From Pseudonocardia cypriaca (lineage in GTDB: Bacteria > Actinomycetota > Actinomycetes > Mycobacteriales > Pseudonocardiaceae): a stretch of 64,000 nt of DNA. The DNA lies in NCBI RefSeq assembly GCF_006717045.1, contig NZ_VFPH01000001.1, forward strand, positions 1,054,001 to 1,118,000, read 5' to 3'. The notes under the pieces were generated by a model. The model saw only the letters and a program-made list of their open reading frames with translations. It did not search any database and was not told the DNA's origin. Each line of letters begins with the position of its first letter. Position 1 is the first letter of the stretch. Positions 44,063-52,123 of this stretch are shown piece by piece. Both the position numbers and the translations under genes were made by a program.

Positions 44063-45025
44063 TCAACGCTTCCGGGCGCGCGACCGGGGTCGGGCCGGGC
44101 GCACCGGCGGCAGCTCGATGCCGGGCACGACGCGGTTGCGGATGGTGCCGATGCCCTCGACCGTCATCTCGACGACATCGCCGGGCCGCAGCGGGGGTGG
44201 GTCCTGGCGCCCGCGGCGGCCCCAGAGCTCGGCGAGGCAGCCGCCGTTGCCGCAGGTGCCGGAGCCGAGCACGTCACCTGCGCGGACCCGGGTGCCGCGG
44301 GAGGCGTAGCTGATGAGGTCCTCGAACGGCCAGCCCATGTTGGACAGCAGGTCCTGCCCGATCTCGACGCCGCCAACCGCCACGCGCATGTCGAGGGCCA
44401 GGAAGCCCTCGGGATCGCGGTAGGGCTCCAGCTCGTCGGCGGTGACCAGCCATGGCCCGAGGGTGGTGGCGGAGTCCTTGCCCTTCGCGGGGCCGAGCTG
44501 CACCTTCATCTCGCGGCGCTGCAGGTCCCGGGCCGACCAGTCGTTCAGGATCGTGTAACCGAACACGTGCTCGCGGGCCTGCTCCGGGCTCAGCGACGCG
44601 CCGTCGCGACCGACGACCACGGCGACCTCGCACTCGAAGTCGAACAGCCGCGAGCCGGGCGGGACCGGTACGTCGTCGTGCGCGCCGATCAGCGCGTACG
44701 GGTTCGTGAAGTAGAACGTCGGCGCCTCGTACCACTCGGCGACCACGCCGCCGCCGTCACCCACGCTCGCCACCACGCCTTCGACGTGCTCCTCGAACGC
44801 GACGAAGTCCCGCACCGTCGGCGGGTCCAGCGGCGGCAGCAGCCGCACCGACCCGACGGGGACGGCCGGACCGTCGAGCGCGGCGGCGCCGGCCTCCCGC
44901 GCGGCGGGGAGCCCCGCGCGGACCAGGTCGAGCACCGCCGTCCCGTCGGGGAGCGCGTGCAGGCCCGCGTCGGACACGACGCCTGCGGTGACGGTGCCGC
45001 CGGCCTCCCAGGTGGCGAACCGCAT
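44063..45025 (-). CDS. Fumarylacetoacetate hydrolase (FAH) family protein
   Basis: 320 residues with VRDFVAFEEHVEG, YFTNPYALIGAHDDV, metal-binding FDFECEVAVVVG, GYTILNDWSARDLQRREM and SGTCGNGGCLAE. Related proteins hydrolyse acylpyruvates or hydrate 2-hydroxypentadienoate. It starts within the stop of the extradiol dioxygenase (TGATG), strongly coupling the two, so it probably handles the meta-cleavage product or its derivative. The paralog at 32313-33257 belongs to another operon. Confidence 0.94.
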   Translation of the reverse strand: MRFATWEAGGTVTAGVVSDAGLHALPDGTAVLDLVRAGLPAAREAGAAALDGPAVPVGSVRLLPPLDPPTVRDFVAFEEHVEGVVASVGDGGGVVAEWYEAPTFYFTNPYALIGAHDDVPVPPGSRLFDFECEVAVVVGRDGASLSPEQAREHVFGYTILNDWSARDLQRREMKVQLGPAKGKDSATTLGPWLVTADELEPYRDPEGFLALDMRVAVGGVEIGQDLLSNMGWPFEDLISYASRGTRVRAGDVLGSGTCGNGGCLAELWGRRGRQDPPPLRPGDVVEMTVEGIGTIRNRVVPGIELPPVRPARPRSRARKR

Positions 45026-45963
45026 CAGACGGGCGGGGCCACGAACAGGCCCTTGTCGGGGTCGTTGAACGAGCGCTTGGCGACGAACTCGTTCATGGCG
45101 TTGGCGGTGCCCCACTGGTCGCTCACCTCGGGCTGGGTGAAGTCGTAGAGGTGGGGGTGCCAGGTGTCCTCGTCGACCTCCTCCAGCTCGGTCGTGTACT
45201 CCATGGTGTTGCCGCTGGGGTCGAGGAAGTAGCTGAAGGTGTTGTTGCCGGCCATGTGCCGGCCGGGGCCCCAGATCTTCTCCACCCCGGCGCGCAGGGC
45301 CCGCCCGGTGGCGCGCATGTACTCGTCGAGGCCGCGCAGCTCGAACGAGGCGTGGTGCAGCGACGGGTGCGGGCAGCGGGCGATCGCCATGCTGTGGTGC
45401 CAGCTGTTGACCCGCATGAACCACATCATCTTCCCCATGTGCGGGTGCATGAGGGTGTCGGAGAGGGCGAAGGCCATGTGCTTCTCGTAGAACGCCCGGG
45501 TGCCCTCCGGGTCGGCGGAGTTGATCACGACGTGGGACAGGCGGACCGGGATCGACTCGCCCTCCTCGATCCGCCGGTGCGCGCGGACGGCGACGTCGGA
45601 GGAGACCTCGACGGTGCGACCCTCGTTGTCGAAGAAGCGGAAGCCGTAGCCGCCACCGGGCGTCTGCAGCTCGGCGGGCTCGCTGACCAGCTGGACGCCC
45701 GCGGTGGCGAGCCGCCCGGCGAGGGTGTCGACGTCGGCGGCGGAGGCGGCGCCGAACGCGATGAGGTCGATCCGCTTGTCCGTGGCCTTGCGCAGCCGCA
45801 CGACGTACTGCTCGGGGCTGCCCTCGGCGGCGAGGAACGTCAGGCCCGACTCCGTGTGCTCGGGGGTCAGGCCCCAGGTGTGGGTGTAGAACTCCAGCTG
45901 GCGGGCGTGGTCGGGCACGGCCAGGTCGACGTGCCGCAGATGGGTGATCAGGCGTTCTGCCAT
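45025..45963 (-). CDS. Type I extradiol ring-cleavage dioxygenase (VOC fold)
   Basis: 312 residues with two VOC modules (HLRHVDLAVPDHARQLEFY at the N-terminus, SHVVINSADPEGTRAFYEKH in the second half). Fe(II) ligands are likely H144, H204 in LHHASFELR and E255 in GNTMEYTTEL, spaced as in 2,3-dihydroxybiphenyl and catechol 2,3-dioxygenases. It opens a catecholic ring next to the diol using O2. It follows an FAD hydroxylase by 19 bases, and the FAH hydrolase start overlaps its stop: hydroxylation, ring cleavage, hydrolysis in order. Confidence 0.93.
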   Translation of the reverse strand: MAERLITHLRHVDLAVPDHARQLEFYTHTWGLTPEHTESGLTFLAAEGSPEQYVVRLRKATDKRIDLIAFGAASAADVDTLAGRLATAGVQLVSEPAELQTPGGGYGFRFFDNEGRTVEVSSDVAVRAHRRIEEGESIPVRLSHVVINSADPEGTRAFYEKHMAFALSDTLMHPHMGKMMWFMRVNSWHHSMAIARCPHPSLHHASFELRGLDEYMRATGRALRAGVEKIWGPGRHMAGNNTFSYFLDPSGNTMEYTTELEEVDEDTWHPHLYDFTQPEVSDQWGTANAMNEFVAKRSFNDPDKGLFVAPPV

Positions 45964-45982
45964 CGGTCGTCTCCTCTTCTCC

Positions 45983-47113
45983 TCAGGCGGGCCGGCCGGT
46001 GAGCGCGGCGATGCGGCGGAACAGTGCGGGGGCGTCGCCCCGGACGTGGTCGAGCAGCCACCGGGCCAGCTCGTTCGAGGCGTCGACGACGGTCCGGACT
46101 CGCTCGTACCGGCGCACGTGGAAGGCGTCCCACAGGTCGTGGTCGAGCACGTCGCGGCCGAGCAGCAGCTCGGCCAGGACCGCGGCGTCCTCCAGAGCCA
46201 TCGCCCCGCCCTGGGCGAGGGTGGGCGGGCAGGTGTGGGCGGCGTCCCCGACCAGCACGACCCGGCCGCGGTTCCACGGGGCGTCGAGCAGGTGGGTCTC
46301 GAACCGCGTGTAGTGGATCCGCGAGGGGTCGGTGAGCGACTCGCGGATCTCGTCCCATGGGCCGTGGTAGGCCTCGGCGAGGCCCTTCATGGTCGCGAGC
46401 CGCTCCTGCGGGGACAGGCCGCTGCGGTCCTGCACCTTCTCGACGATGTAGGCGTAGAGCGAGTCGTCGCCGGTGGGGCAGTAGCCGGCGATGTAGGACG
46501 GGCCGCCGTAGAACAGGTCGGTGCGGGTGACGCTCGCCGGGCGCGGACCGAACGCGCGCCAGATCCCCATGCCCACCGGCCGCGTCTCCAGGTCGACGTC
46601 CACCGCGCGCCGGGTCCAGGACCGGACGCCGTCGGCACCGACCACCAGGTCGTACCGCCCCGCGGAGCCGTCGGAGAACGTAATGTCGACGCCGGCGTCG
46701 TCCTGGGTCAGCCCGGTGGGGGCCGTGCCGAACCGGACCTTGACGCCGACCGCGGTGGCGCGGTCGAGGAGGATCCGGGCCAGCTCGGGCCGCGGCATTC
46801 CCATCACGGCGGGGAGATCCGGCCCGCCGGTCTTCGCGTCGGGGATCTCCGCCACCACCGTGCCCGCCGGGTCCGGTGCCCGGATGCCGGTGACGTCGAA
46901 GGCGTAGCCCTGCTCCCGCACCTGCCCCCAGACGCCGAGCGAGCGCAGCTCGCGCAGCGCGTTGCCCTGCAGGGTGATGCCGGACCCGAGTGCGGTGATC
47001 TCCGGCTTGACCTCGACGAGGTCGGCGGCCACGCCGCCCGCGGCGAGGTGGATGGCTGCGGCGGTCCCGGCGAGTCCGCTGCCCACGACGAGGACGCTGG
47101 TGGCGGCCGGCAT
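45983..47113 (-). CDS. FAD-dependent aromatic hydroxylase (salicylate/3-hydroxybenzoate-type)
   Basis: 376 residues of group A flavin monooxygenases: VLVVGSGLAGTAAAIHLAAGG, the DG motif YDLVVGADGVRSWTRRAV, and VVLVGDAAHTCPPTLAQGGAMALEDAAVL. It probably hydroxylates a phenolic acid or phenol with NAD(P)H and O2 to the catechol used by the extradiol dioxygenase downstream. ATG 47113 follows AAGGAG. The substrate is unknown; the tyrosines of the active site are not diagnostic by eye. Confidence 0.93.
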   Translation of the reverse strand: MPAATSVLVVGSGLAGTAAAIHLAAGGVAADLVEVKPEITALGSGITLQGNALRELRSLGVWGQVREQGYAFDVTGIRAPDPAGTVVAEIPDAKTGGPDLPAVMGMPRPELARILLDRATAVGVKVRFGTAPTGLTQDDAGVDITFSDGSAGRYDLVVGADGVRSWTRRAVDVDLETRPVGMGIWRAFGPRPASVTRTDLFYGGPSYIAGYCPTGDDSLYAYIVEKVQDRSGLSPQERLATMKGLAEAYHGPWDEIRESLTDPSRIHYTRFETHLLDAPWNRGRVVLVGDAAHTCPPTLAQGGAMALEDAAVLAELLLGRDVLDHDLWDAFHVRRYERVRTVVDASNELARWLLDHVRGDAPALFRRIAALTGRPA

Positions 47114-47124
47114 GCGCTGCTCCT

Positions 47125-48111
47125 TCACTTGAGGGCGATCGGGTTGACCGGGGCGCCGACGGCGCCGGTCACGGGCAGCGGGGCGGCGACGAGCAGGAAC
47201 TCGTACACCCCGTCGGCAGCGCAGTCGGCGGCCAGCGCGTCGAGGTCCCACATCTCGCCGATGAACAGCCCGAGATGCGGGATGACCACCTGGTGCAGCG
47301 GCTGGAAGGCGCCGTCGAACTCGTTGGGGCGGACCTCGAAGCCCCAGGTGTCGGTGGCGACACCCGCGATCTCGGTGCGGTGCAGCCAGCCGGCGGTGGT
47401 GAACGACAGGCCGGGCGAGTCCCCGCCTGCGTAGTCCCGCCAGCCCTCGCGGCGGGCGCGCGCCAGGCGCCCGGTCCGCACGAGGACGAGGTCGCCGCGC
47501 CCCACGTGCGCGCTCGCACCCTGCGCCGCGATCGTCGCCTCCAGGTGCTCGACGGTGATCGCGAACCCGTCCGGCAGCTCGCCGTCGGTGCCGACCACGC
47601 GGCCGACGTCGAGGAGCACCCCGCGCCCCGCGATGTGCGCCGAGGCTGTCTCGATGCCGGTGACCCGGTCGCCCTCGCTGGTGACGACGTCCCCGGCGCG
47701 GCGGCCGTTGTAGGCCGTGCCGTGGTCGAAGATGTGCCCGAGCCCGTCCCACTGGGTGGAGGCCTGCAGCGGCATGAACACCACGTCGTCGGCGCCGCCG
47801 AACCCGTGCGGGAACCCCTGACCGCGCTCGGCGTCCAGGCCGGTGTCGGTCATCGTGTGCACCGGGTTGGTGCGCCGCCGCCAGCCCTTCTGCGGTCCGT
47901 CGGCGTCGAACGACTGGGCCAGCGAGAAGCTCGCGCCGCGCCGGACGAGCGCAGCGCCCTCCCGGCGCTTGGCCTCGTCGAGGAAGTTCAGGGTGCCGAG
48001 CACGTCGTCGGCGCCCCAGCGGCCCCAGTTGGAGCAGCGCTTCGCCGCGGCGGCGATCGCATCCTCGGGATCAGTGCGGTCGATACCGCGATCGCCGGTC
48101 TGTTCTGGCAC
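47125..48111 (-). CDS. Cyclase family protein (metal-dependent amidohydrolase-like)
   Basis: 328 residues of the Cyclase/KynB-like fold: GADDVLGTLNFL, ASTQWDGLGHIFDHGTAYNG in place of the HxGTHxD motif, RGVLLDVGRV, GDLVLVRTGR and the C-terminal APLPVTGAVGAPVNPIAL. The long version lacking a strict HxGTHxDxP is common in actinobacterial aromatic clusters. It probably hydrolyses an ester or amide early in the route. First gene of the operon: GTG 48111 follows GGAGGACC, and the divergent LysR lies 106 bases away. Confidence 0.91.
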   Translation of the reverse strand: MPEQTGDRGIDRTDPEDAIAAAAKRCSNWGRWGADDVLGTLNFLDEAKRREGAALVRRGASFSLAQSFDADGPQKGWRRRTNPVHTMTDTGLDAERGQGFPHGFGGADDVVFMPLQASTQWDGLGHIFDHGTAYNGRRAGDVVTSEGDRVTGIETASAHIAGRGVLLDVGRVVGTDGELPDGFAITVEHLEATIAAQGASAHVGRGDLVLVRTGRLARARREGWRDYAGGDSPGLSFTTAGWLHRTEIAGVATDTWGFEVRPNEFDGAFQPLHQVVIPHLGLFIGEMWDLDALAADCAADGVYEFLLVAAPLPVTGAVGAPVNPIALK

Positions 48112-48174
48112 GTCGGGTCCTCCTCGAAACGACGAGCCCACGATCCGGGACCGCCGCGTCCTCGGGAAGACGAG

Positions 48175-48199
48175 ATGGCTGATGCGGGATATCAGCCAT
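48175..48199. promoter_or_regulatory. LysR-type operator, 9-bp inverted repeat
   Basis: ATGGCTGAT (48175-48183) and ATCAGCCAT (48191-48199) are perfect inverted copies seven bases apart, in the promoter shared by the meta-cleavage operon and LysR. The site lies immediately upstream of the LysR start, as expected for an autoregulated LysR box. Confidence 0.78.
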
Positions 48200-48217
48200 G
48201 TCGATAGCGTCGGCCGC

Positions 48218-49144
48218 GTGGACCTCAGGAGGCTGGACCTCAACCTGCTCGTGTCCTTGGAGGCGCTGCTGCAGCAGCGCAGCGTCTCCCGGGCCGCGGC
48301 GCAGATGGGCCTCTCCCAGCCGGCGCTGTCGGCGTCGCTCGCCCGGTTGCGGCGGCACTTCGACGACGAGCTGCTCACCCGCGTCGGCAACACCTACCGG
48401 CTCACCCCGCTCGCGGTGCAGCTCAAGGAGCTCGTGCGCGTCGCGCTCTCCGGCGTCGAGCGGGTGTTCACCGCGCAGCCCGGCTTCGACCCCACCTCGT
48501 CACGGCGGGAGTTCTCCCTGCTGGTCAGCGACTACGTGGTCGCCGTGCTCGGGGACGTCCTCGCCCGGCTGCTCGCCGAGGAGGCCCCGCACGCCCGGCT
48601 GCGGCTCGCGTCCAACACCCCCGAGATGGTCGACAGCGCGGAGCAGGTCCTGCTCGGCACCGACCTGCTCCTGCTACCGCACGGCTTCGTCACCGACCTG
48701 CCGCACCGCGACCTCTACCGCGACGAGTGGGTCTGCGTGGTCTCCGCCGACCACGCCGCGGTCGAGGCCGGCCTCACCGTGCAGCACCTGGCGACGCTGC
48801 CGTGGGTGGCGACCTACCACGGGCCGACCGCGTCGACGCCGGCCGCTCGGCAGATGCGGATGTCCGGCATCGAGCCGCGCGTCCAGGTCGTCACCGAGAG
48901 CTTCCTGACCGTTCCCGGCCTCGTCGCGGGCAGCGATCGGATCGCGCTGCTGCAGCGCCGGCTCGTCGACCTGTTGCCGCTCGACACCGGGATCCGCGCG
49001 CTTCCCGTCCCGTTCGAGGCGGGACCGCTGGTCGAGGCGATGTGGTGGCACCCGGCCTACGACGACGACGCCGAGCACCGGTACCTGCGCGATCTCGTCG
49101 AACGAGCCGCCGCCCTGGCGGTGGGGCCGGCGAACTCCGCGTAG
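48218..49144 (+). CDS. LysR family regulator of the meta-cleavage operon
   Basis: 308 residues: HTH LDLNLLVSLEALLQQRSVSRAAAQMGLSQPALSASLARLR (NodD/NahR-like), then a periplasmic-binding-type inducer domain (REFSLLVSDYVVAVLGDVL). This NahR-like group responds to salicylate and related aromatics. GTG 48218 is preferred over the ATG at 48182 because the latter overlaps the operator palindrome. Divergent from the five-gene aromatic operon it probably activates. The C-terminal VEAMWWHPAYDDDAEHRYLRDLV is characteristic of this subgroup. Confidence 0.94.
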   Translation: MDLRRLDLNLLVSLEALLQQRSVSRAAAQMGLSQPALSASLARLRRHFDDELLTRVGNTYRLTPLAVQLKELVRVALSGVERVFTAQPGFDPTSSRREFSLLVSDYVVAVLGDVLARLLAEEAPHARLRLASNTPEMVDSAEQVLLGTDLLLLPHGFVTDLPHRDLYRDEWVCVVSADHAAVEAGLTVQHLATLPWVATYHGPTASTPAARQMRMSGIEPRVQVVTESFLTVPGLVAGSDRIALLQRRLVDLLPLDTGIRALPVPFEAGPLVEAMWWHPAYDDDAEHRYLRDLVERAAALAVGPANSA

Positions 49145-49227
49145 CCCTCGCGTCACGTCATGCGCAGAGGGGAAGATCGCGGTCCCCGCGGAAGACCGAG
49201 CCCGCCGTGCCCGGCTCGATGAGCTGA

Positions 49228-49875
49228 TCAGTTCCGACCACGAGCGGTCGTCGGGGTGGACGTGGTCAGGGCGAGGAACTCGGCGCGGGAGCGCGGATCC
49301 TCGCGCAGCGTGCCGAGCAGGGTCGAGGTGATCGTGTTCGCGCCACCGGCGCGTACGCCGCGCAGGGTCATGCACATGTGCTCGGCCTCGATCACCACCC
49401 CGACACCTCGTGGCTCCAGGTGGGTCTGCAGCCAGTCGGCGACCTGCTTGGTCAGTCGTTCCTGGACCTGGGGGCGGCGGGCGAACAACTCGACCACCCG
49501 TGCGAGCTTGGACAGGCCGAGGATCCGCTGACCGGGCAGGTACCCGACGTGCGCGGTGCCCAGGAACGGGAGCATGTGGTGCTCGCAGACCGAGTGCACC
49601 GGTATCCCGCGGGCCAGCACCAGCTCGTCGTAGTGCTCGTCGTTGGCGAACGTGGTGAGGTCGAAGGACCGAGGGCTGAGCATTTCGGCGTAGGCACGCG
49701 CCATGCGCCGCGGCGTGCCGGCCGCCGCGCCCCCAGCCGCGGTGTCCGTCTGCACGCCGAGCGCGGCCAGGAAGGCGGCGGCGGCACGCTCGGCGCCCGG
49801 GAGGTCGACACCGTCGGCGGGCGGGACGACCCGCAACGGTGTGGTCGGCGGGAAAGCGCGAGCCGGCGAGGTCAT
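49228..49875 (-). CDS. folE: GTP cyclohydrolase I (FolE)
   Basis: 215 residues with zinc-site CEHHMLPF (97-100), GYLPGQRILGLSKLARVVELFARRPQVQERLT and the second cysteine in EHMCMTLRGV. It converts GTP to dihydroneopterin triphosphate for folate or pterin synthesis. It is overlapped by a DoxX gene and controlled from a promoter with a SufR-like regulator rather than sitting among fol genes, so it may be a stress-induced second copy. ATG 49875 overlaps the DoxX stop (ATGA). Confidence 0.96.
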   Translation of the reverse strand: MTSPARAFPPTTPLRVVPPADGVDLPGAERAAAAFLAALGVQTDTAAGGAAAGTPRRMARAYAEMLSPRSFDLTTFANDEHYDELVLARGIPVHSVCEHHMLPFLGTAHVGYLPGQRILGLSKLARVVELFARRPQVQERLTKQVADWLQTHLEPRGVGVVIEAEHMCMTLRGVRAGGANTITSTLLGTLREDPRSRAEFLALTTSTPTTARGRN

Positions 49876-50312
49876 GATGCCCGCGCCCAGGAGTCCCGGT
49901 GGCCGAACCCGGTAGCCAGCCGGGCGAGCGCCAACGCGGCGACGAGCAGCCCGAAGTCGCGCAGAGCCACGTCGTAGAAGTCGCCGAGGAGCAGCAGGTT
50001 GACGATGATGCCGGCCAGCCACGCGGCGACGACGTACCCGCCGATACGGGGCAGCACCGCGACGAGCACGCCGGCGGCGATCTCCACCACGCCGACCGCC
50101 ACCATCGCCTGGTGCGCGGTGCCCGGCACGAGACCGTCGATCTGCGGGGCCAGGTAGCCCTCCCAGTCGGTGAGCAACCCGAAGAACTTGTCCATGCCGA
50201 ACAGCACCGGCGCCACCGTGAACACGGTGCGCAGCAGCAGGAACGCCTGCCGAGCTGCCGGGACGGGATCGGTGCCCGAGGGCGGTGCGGGGGTGTCGCG
50301 GTGGGTGGTCAT
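49872..50312 (-). CDS. DoxX family membrane protein
   Basis: 146 residues with four hydrophobic helices, in the DoxX/quinol-oxidase-subunit-like family (RTVFTVAPVLFGMDKFF, GVVEIAAGVLVAVLPRIGGYVVAAWL). Family members in actinobacteria join redox or thiol-homeostasis complexes. It precedes folE, with which it overlaps, and is divergent from a cysteine-rich regulator, so the pair may respond to redox stress. A short hydrophilic N-terminus is cytoplasmic. Confidence 0.9.
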   Translation of the reverse strand: MTTHRDTPAPPSGTDPVPAARQAFLLLRTVFTVAPVLFGMDKFFGLLTDWEGYLAPQIDGLVPGTAHQAMVAVGVVEIAAGVLVAVLPRIGGYVVAAWLAGIIVNLLLLGDFYDVALRDFGLLVAALALARLATGFGHRDSWARAS

Positions 50313-50325
50313 GGTCTCCTCCAGG

Positions 50326-50392
50326 TCTAAAGGACGCTAACGTGGACGTTAGAACCTCCCAGACTGTTGAGTCAATGGTTGTGTCCTTTAGA
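50326..50392. promoter_or_regulatory. Symmetrical operator region between doxX-folE and the SufR-like regulator
   Basis: TCTAAAGGAC (50326-50335) and GTCCTTTAGA (50383-50392) are perfect 10-base inverted copies at the two ends of the region. CTAACG-tgga-CGTTAG (50337-50352) lies inside. The layout would place one repressor site over each divergent promoter. Confidence 0.78.
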
Positions 50393-50403
50393 AGGGTGGG
50401 TCC

Positions 50404-51093
50404 GTGGACGACTTCGTCTCGCAGGTCAGCGGGGTCAGTGCGCTCGCCGAGCCGGCGCGCCGTGCGTTGTACTTCTACGTCGCTGCGCAGCCCGAGCCGG
50501 TGAGCCGAGACCAGGCTGCCGAGGGCGTCGGCCTGCCTCGGCACACCGTGAAGTTCCACCTGGACAAGCTCGTGGAGGAGGGGTTGCTCGACACGGAGTT
50601 CCGGCGGCTGTCCGGTCGGCGCGGCCCGGGAGCGGGGCGTCCGACGAAGCTGTACCGCCGTTCCGCCCGGCAGGTCGCGGTCACGCTGCCGCAGCGGCAC
50701 TACGACTTGGCCGGGCAGATCTTGGCAGGCGCGGTGGAGGCTGCGGACCGCGACGGCGTCCCCGTCCTCGAGGCCGTTCATCGTGCGGCAGCCGAGCGTG
50801 GGCGTCGCCTCGGGAGCGGAGTGCGCAGGGACGGCGGGGACGCCTCACCGCTCGACGACATCGCCGCAACGCTCGCCGACAACGGATACGAACCACGCCT
50901 CGAGCACGGCGTCCTCGTGCTCCAGAACTGCCCGTTCCACGCGTTGGCGCGGGATCACACCGCCCTCGTGTGCGGCATGAACCTGCACCTCATCACGGCC
51001 ATGCTCGACGAGCTCGACCGCCCGGAGGTGCAGGCAGAGCTGGATCCGGCGCCGGAGCGGTGTTGCGTGACCCTGGCCTGCTCGCCTGCGTAG
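50404..51093 (+). CDS. SufR-like winged-helix regulator with C-terminal cysteines
   Basis: 229 residues: ArsR/DtxR-like winged helix (EPARRALYFYVAAQPEPVSRDQAAEGVGLPRHTVKFHLDKLVEEGLL), then a sensor domain with C176 in NCPFHALARDH, C190 in LVCGMNL and C220/C221/C226 in the tail. The NCPFHxLA...VCGMNL pattern is that of SufR/Rv1460-type regulators that bind an Fe-S cluster. It is divergent from doxX-folE with symmetrical operators, and no suf genes are adjacent. GTG 50404 follows GAAGGGTGGG. Confidence 0.9.
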   Translation: MDDFVSQVSGVSALAEPARRALYFYVAAQPEPVSRDQAAEGVGLPRHTVKFHLDKLVEEGLLDTEFRRLSGRRGPGAGRPTKLYRRSARQVAVTLPQRHYDLAGQILAGAVEAADRDGVPVLEAVHRAAAERGRRLGSGVRRDGGDASPLDDIAATLADNGYEPRLEHGVLVLQNCPFHALARDHTALVCGMNLHLITAMLDELDRPEVQAELDPAPERCCVTLACSPA

Positions 51094-51177
51094 GCATCCG
51101 GCCGGATCGGCGAGACTCGTGTCGCCGAGCTCCGCATCGGCACTGCGTCGCGGTACGCCCGTGCATTCGGGGTGGGA

Positions 51178-51675
51178 TCAGGATCGGTCGGTGCGGCTCG
51201 TCGCCGGGTCGTCCTGCCAGGCGGGGAGTGCGAGCAGGGCATTCATGCGGCGCAGCTCGTCGCGGTGCAGCGCGCTGAGGCGGGCGAGGATCTGCTCGCC
51301 GTCCGCGGTCACCTGCACCCGCACCGCGCGTGCGTCGTCCGGATGCGGCACGCGTTCGACGAGCCCCTGGCCCTGCGCCCGGTCGACCAGCTCGACGACG
51401 CTGTGGTGGCGGAGCAGGAGGCGGTCGGCCAGCTCCCGCACCGTGGCCCAGTCCCGTCCTGGGAAGCCCTTCAACGCCAGCAGCAGCTGGTACTGCTGCG
51501 GGGTCAGGCCGTGGCTGCGCACCGTCTCCTCGCTGAAGCGCAGGTAGCGGCGGATCCCGAAGCGGAACCGGGCCAGCGCCTCGAAGTCCTGCTTGGTCAG
51601 CGCTCCCGAGCCTTCCTGCTCGTCGTCTGCCGCCACCGTCACATGACACCACCCACCCACTTCAGCTCGCTCCAT
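51178..51675 (-). CDS. MarR family regulator
   Basis: 165 residues: winged helix GLTPQQYQLLLALKGFPG, TVRELADRLLLRHHSVVELVDRAQGQGLVERVPHPDDARAVRVQVT, with long dimerisation helices. Divergent from a DUF3040 gene with two TATCG-N5-CGATA sites between them. The start at ATG 51675 lacks a clear ribosome site; GTG 51642 is an alternative that would remove a Cys/Trp-containing extension. Its role is probably local repression of the DUF3040 gene and itself. Confidence 0.92.
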   Translation of the reverse strand: MERAEVGGWCHVTVAADDEQEGSGALTKQDFEALARFRFGIRRYLRFSEETVRSHGLTPQQYQLLLALKGFPGRDWATVRELADRLLLRHHSVVELVDRAQGQGLVERVPHPDDARAVRVQVTADGEQILARLSALHRDELRRMNALLALPAWQDDPATSRTDRS

Positions 51676-51685
51676 CACCCGTGAC

Positions 51686-51719
51686 TGTATCGCTTTACGA
51701 TACATCGCGGTACGATAGA
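51686..51719. promoter_or_regulatory. Two overlapping MarR operator palindromes
   Basis: TGTATCG-CTTTA-CGATACA (51686-51704) is perfect. The adjacent TACATCG-CGGTA-CGATAGA (51701-51719) repeats the ATCG-N5-CGAT core with the same spacing. Both lie in the MarR/DUF3040 divergent promoter. Confidence 0.75.
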
Positions 51720-51774
51720 AGTTGCTGGTCCCGCGGCGGTGACACGAGGTGGAGCGTCGTTCAGGAGGTGCGTC

Positions 51775-52053
51775 GTGCTCAGTGATCGGGAACGTGAGGC
51801 GCTGCGCGAGGTCGAACAACAGATCCTGGACGAGGATCCCGGGTTCGCCCGATCCTTCGAGGCTCGTGCGCAGCGCCTGCCTCACCGGGCAGGCGGGCTG
51901 GGTATCAAGATCTTCGTCCTTGCCGGGCTGCTGCTCAGCGCCTTCCTGCTGGTCGCCGGGTCGCTCGCCGGGGCGGCGGCAGTGGCCATCGGAACCGGGC
52001 TCATCTGGCTGGCCTGGCGGTGGGCGGGCGGGATGCACCAGCAGCCCTGGTGA
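51775..52053 (+). CDS. DUF3040 small membrane protein
   Basis: 92 residues: an N-terminal LSDREREALREVEQQILDEDPGFARSFEA, the hallmark of actinobacterial DUF3040 proteins, then two hydrophobic segments separated by a short turn. GTG 51775 is set by AGGAGG six bases upstream; the longer frame is rejected. Function is unknown. It is divergent from the MarR gene and probably repressed by it, which links it to membrane or antibiotic stress by inference. Confidence 0.9.
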   Translation: MLSDREREALREVEQQILDEDPGFARSFEARAQRLPHRAGGLGIKIFVLAGLLLSAFLLVAGSLAGAAAVAIGTGLIWLAWRWAGGMHQQPW

Positions 52054-52123
52054 CGGGTGGGGCACTCAGGTGCTTCCCGCTGTGGATGCGGACGGCGAGT
52101 GAGGCGAGCGCGATCCGAACCCG

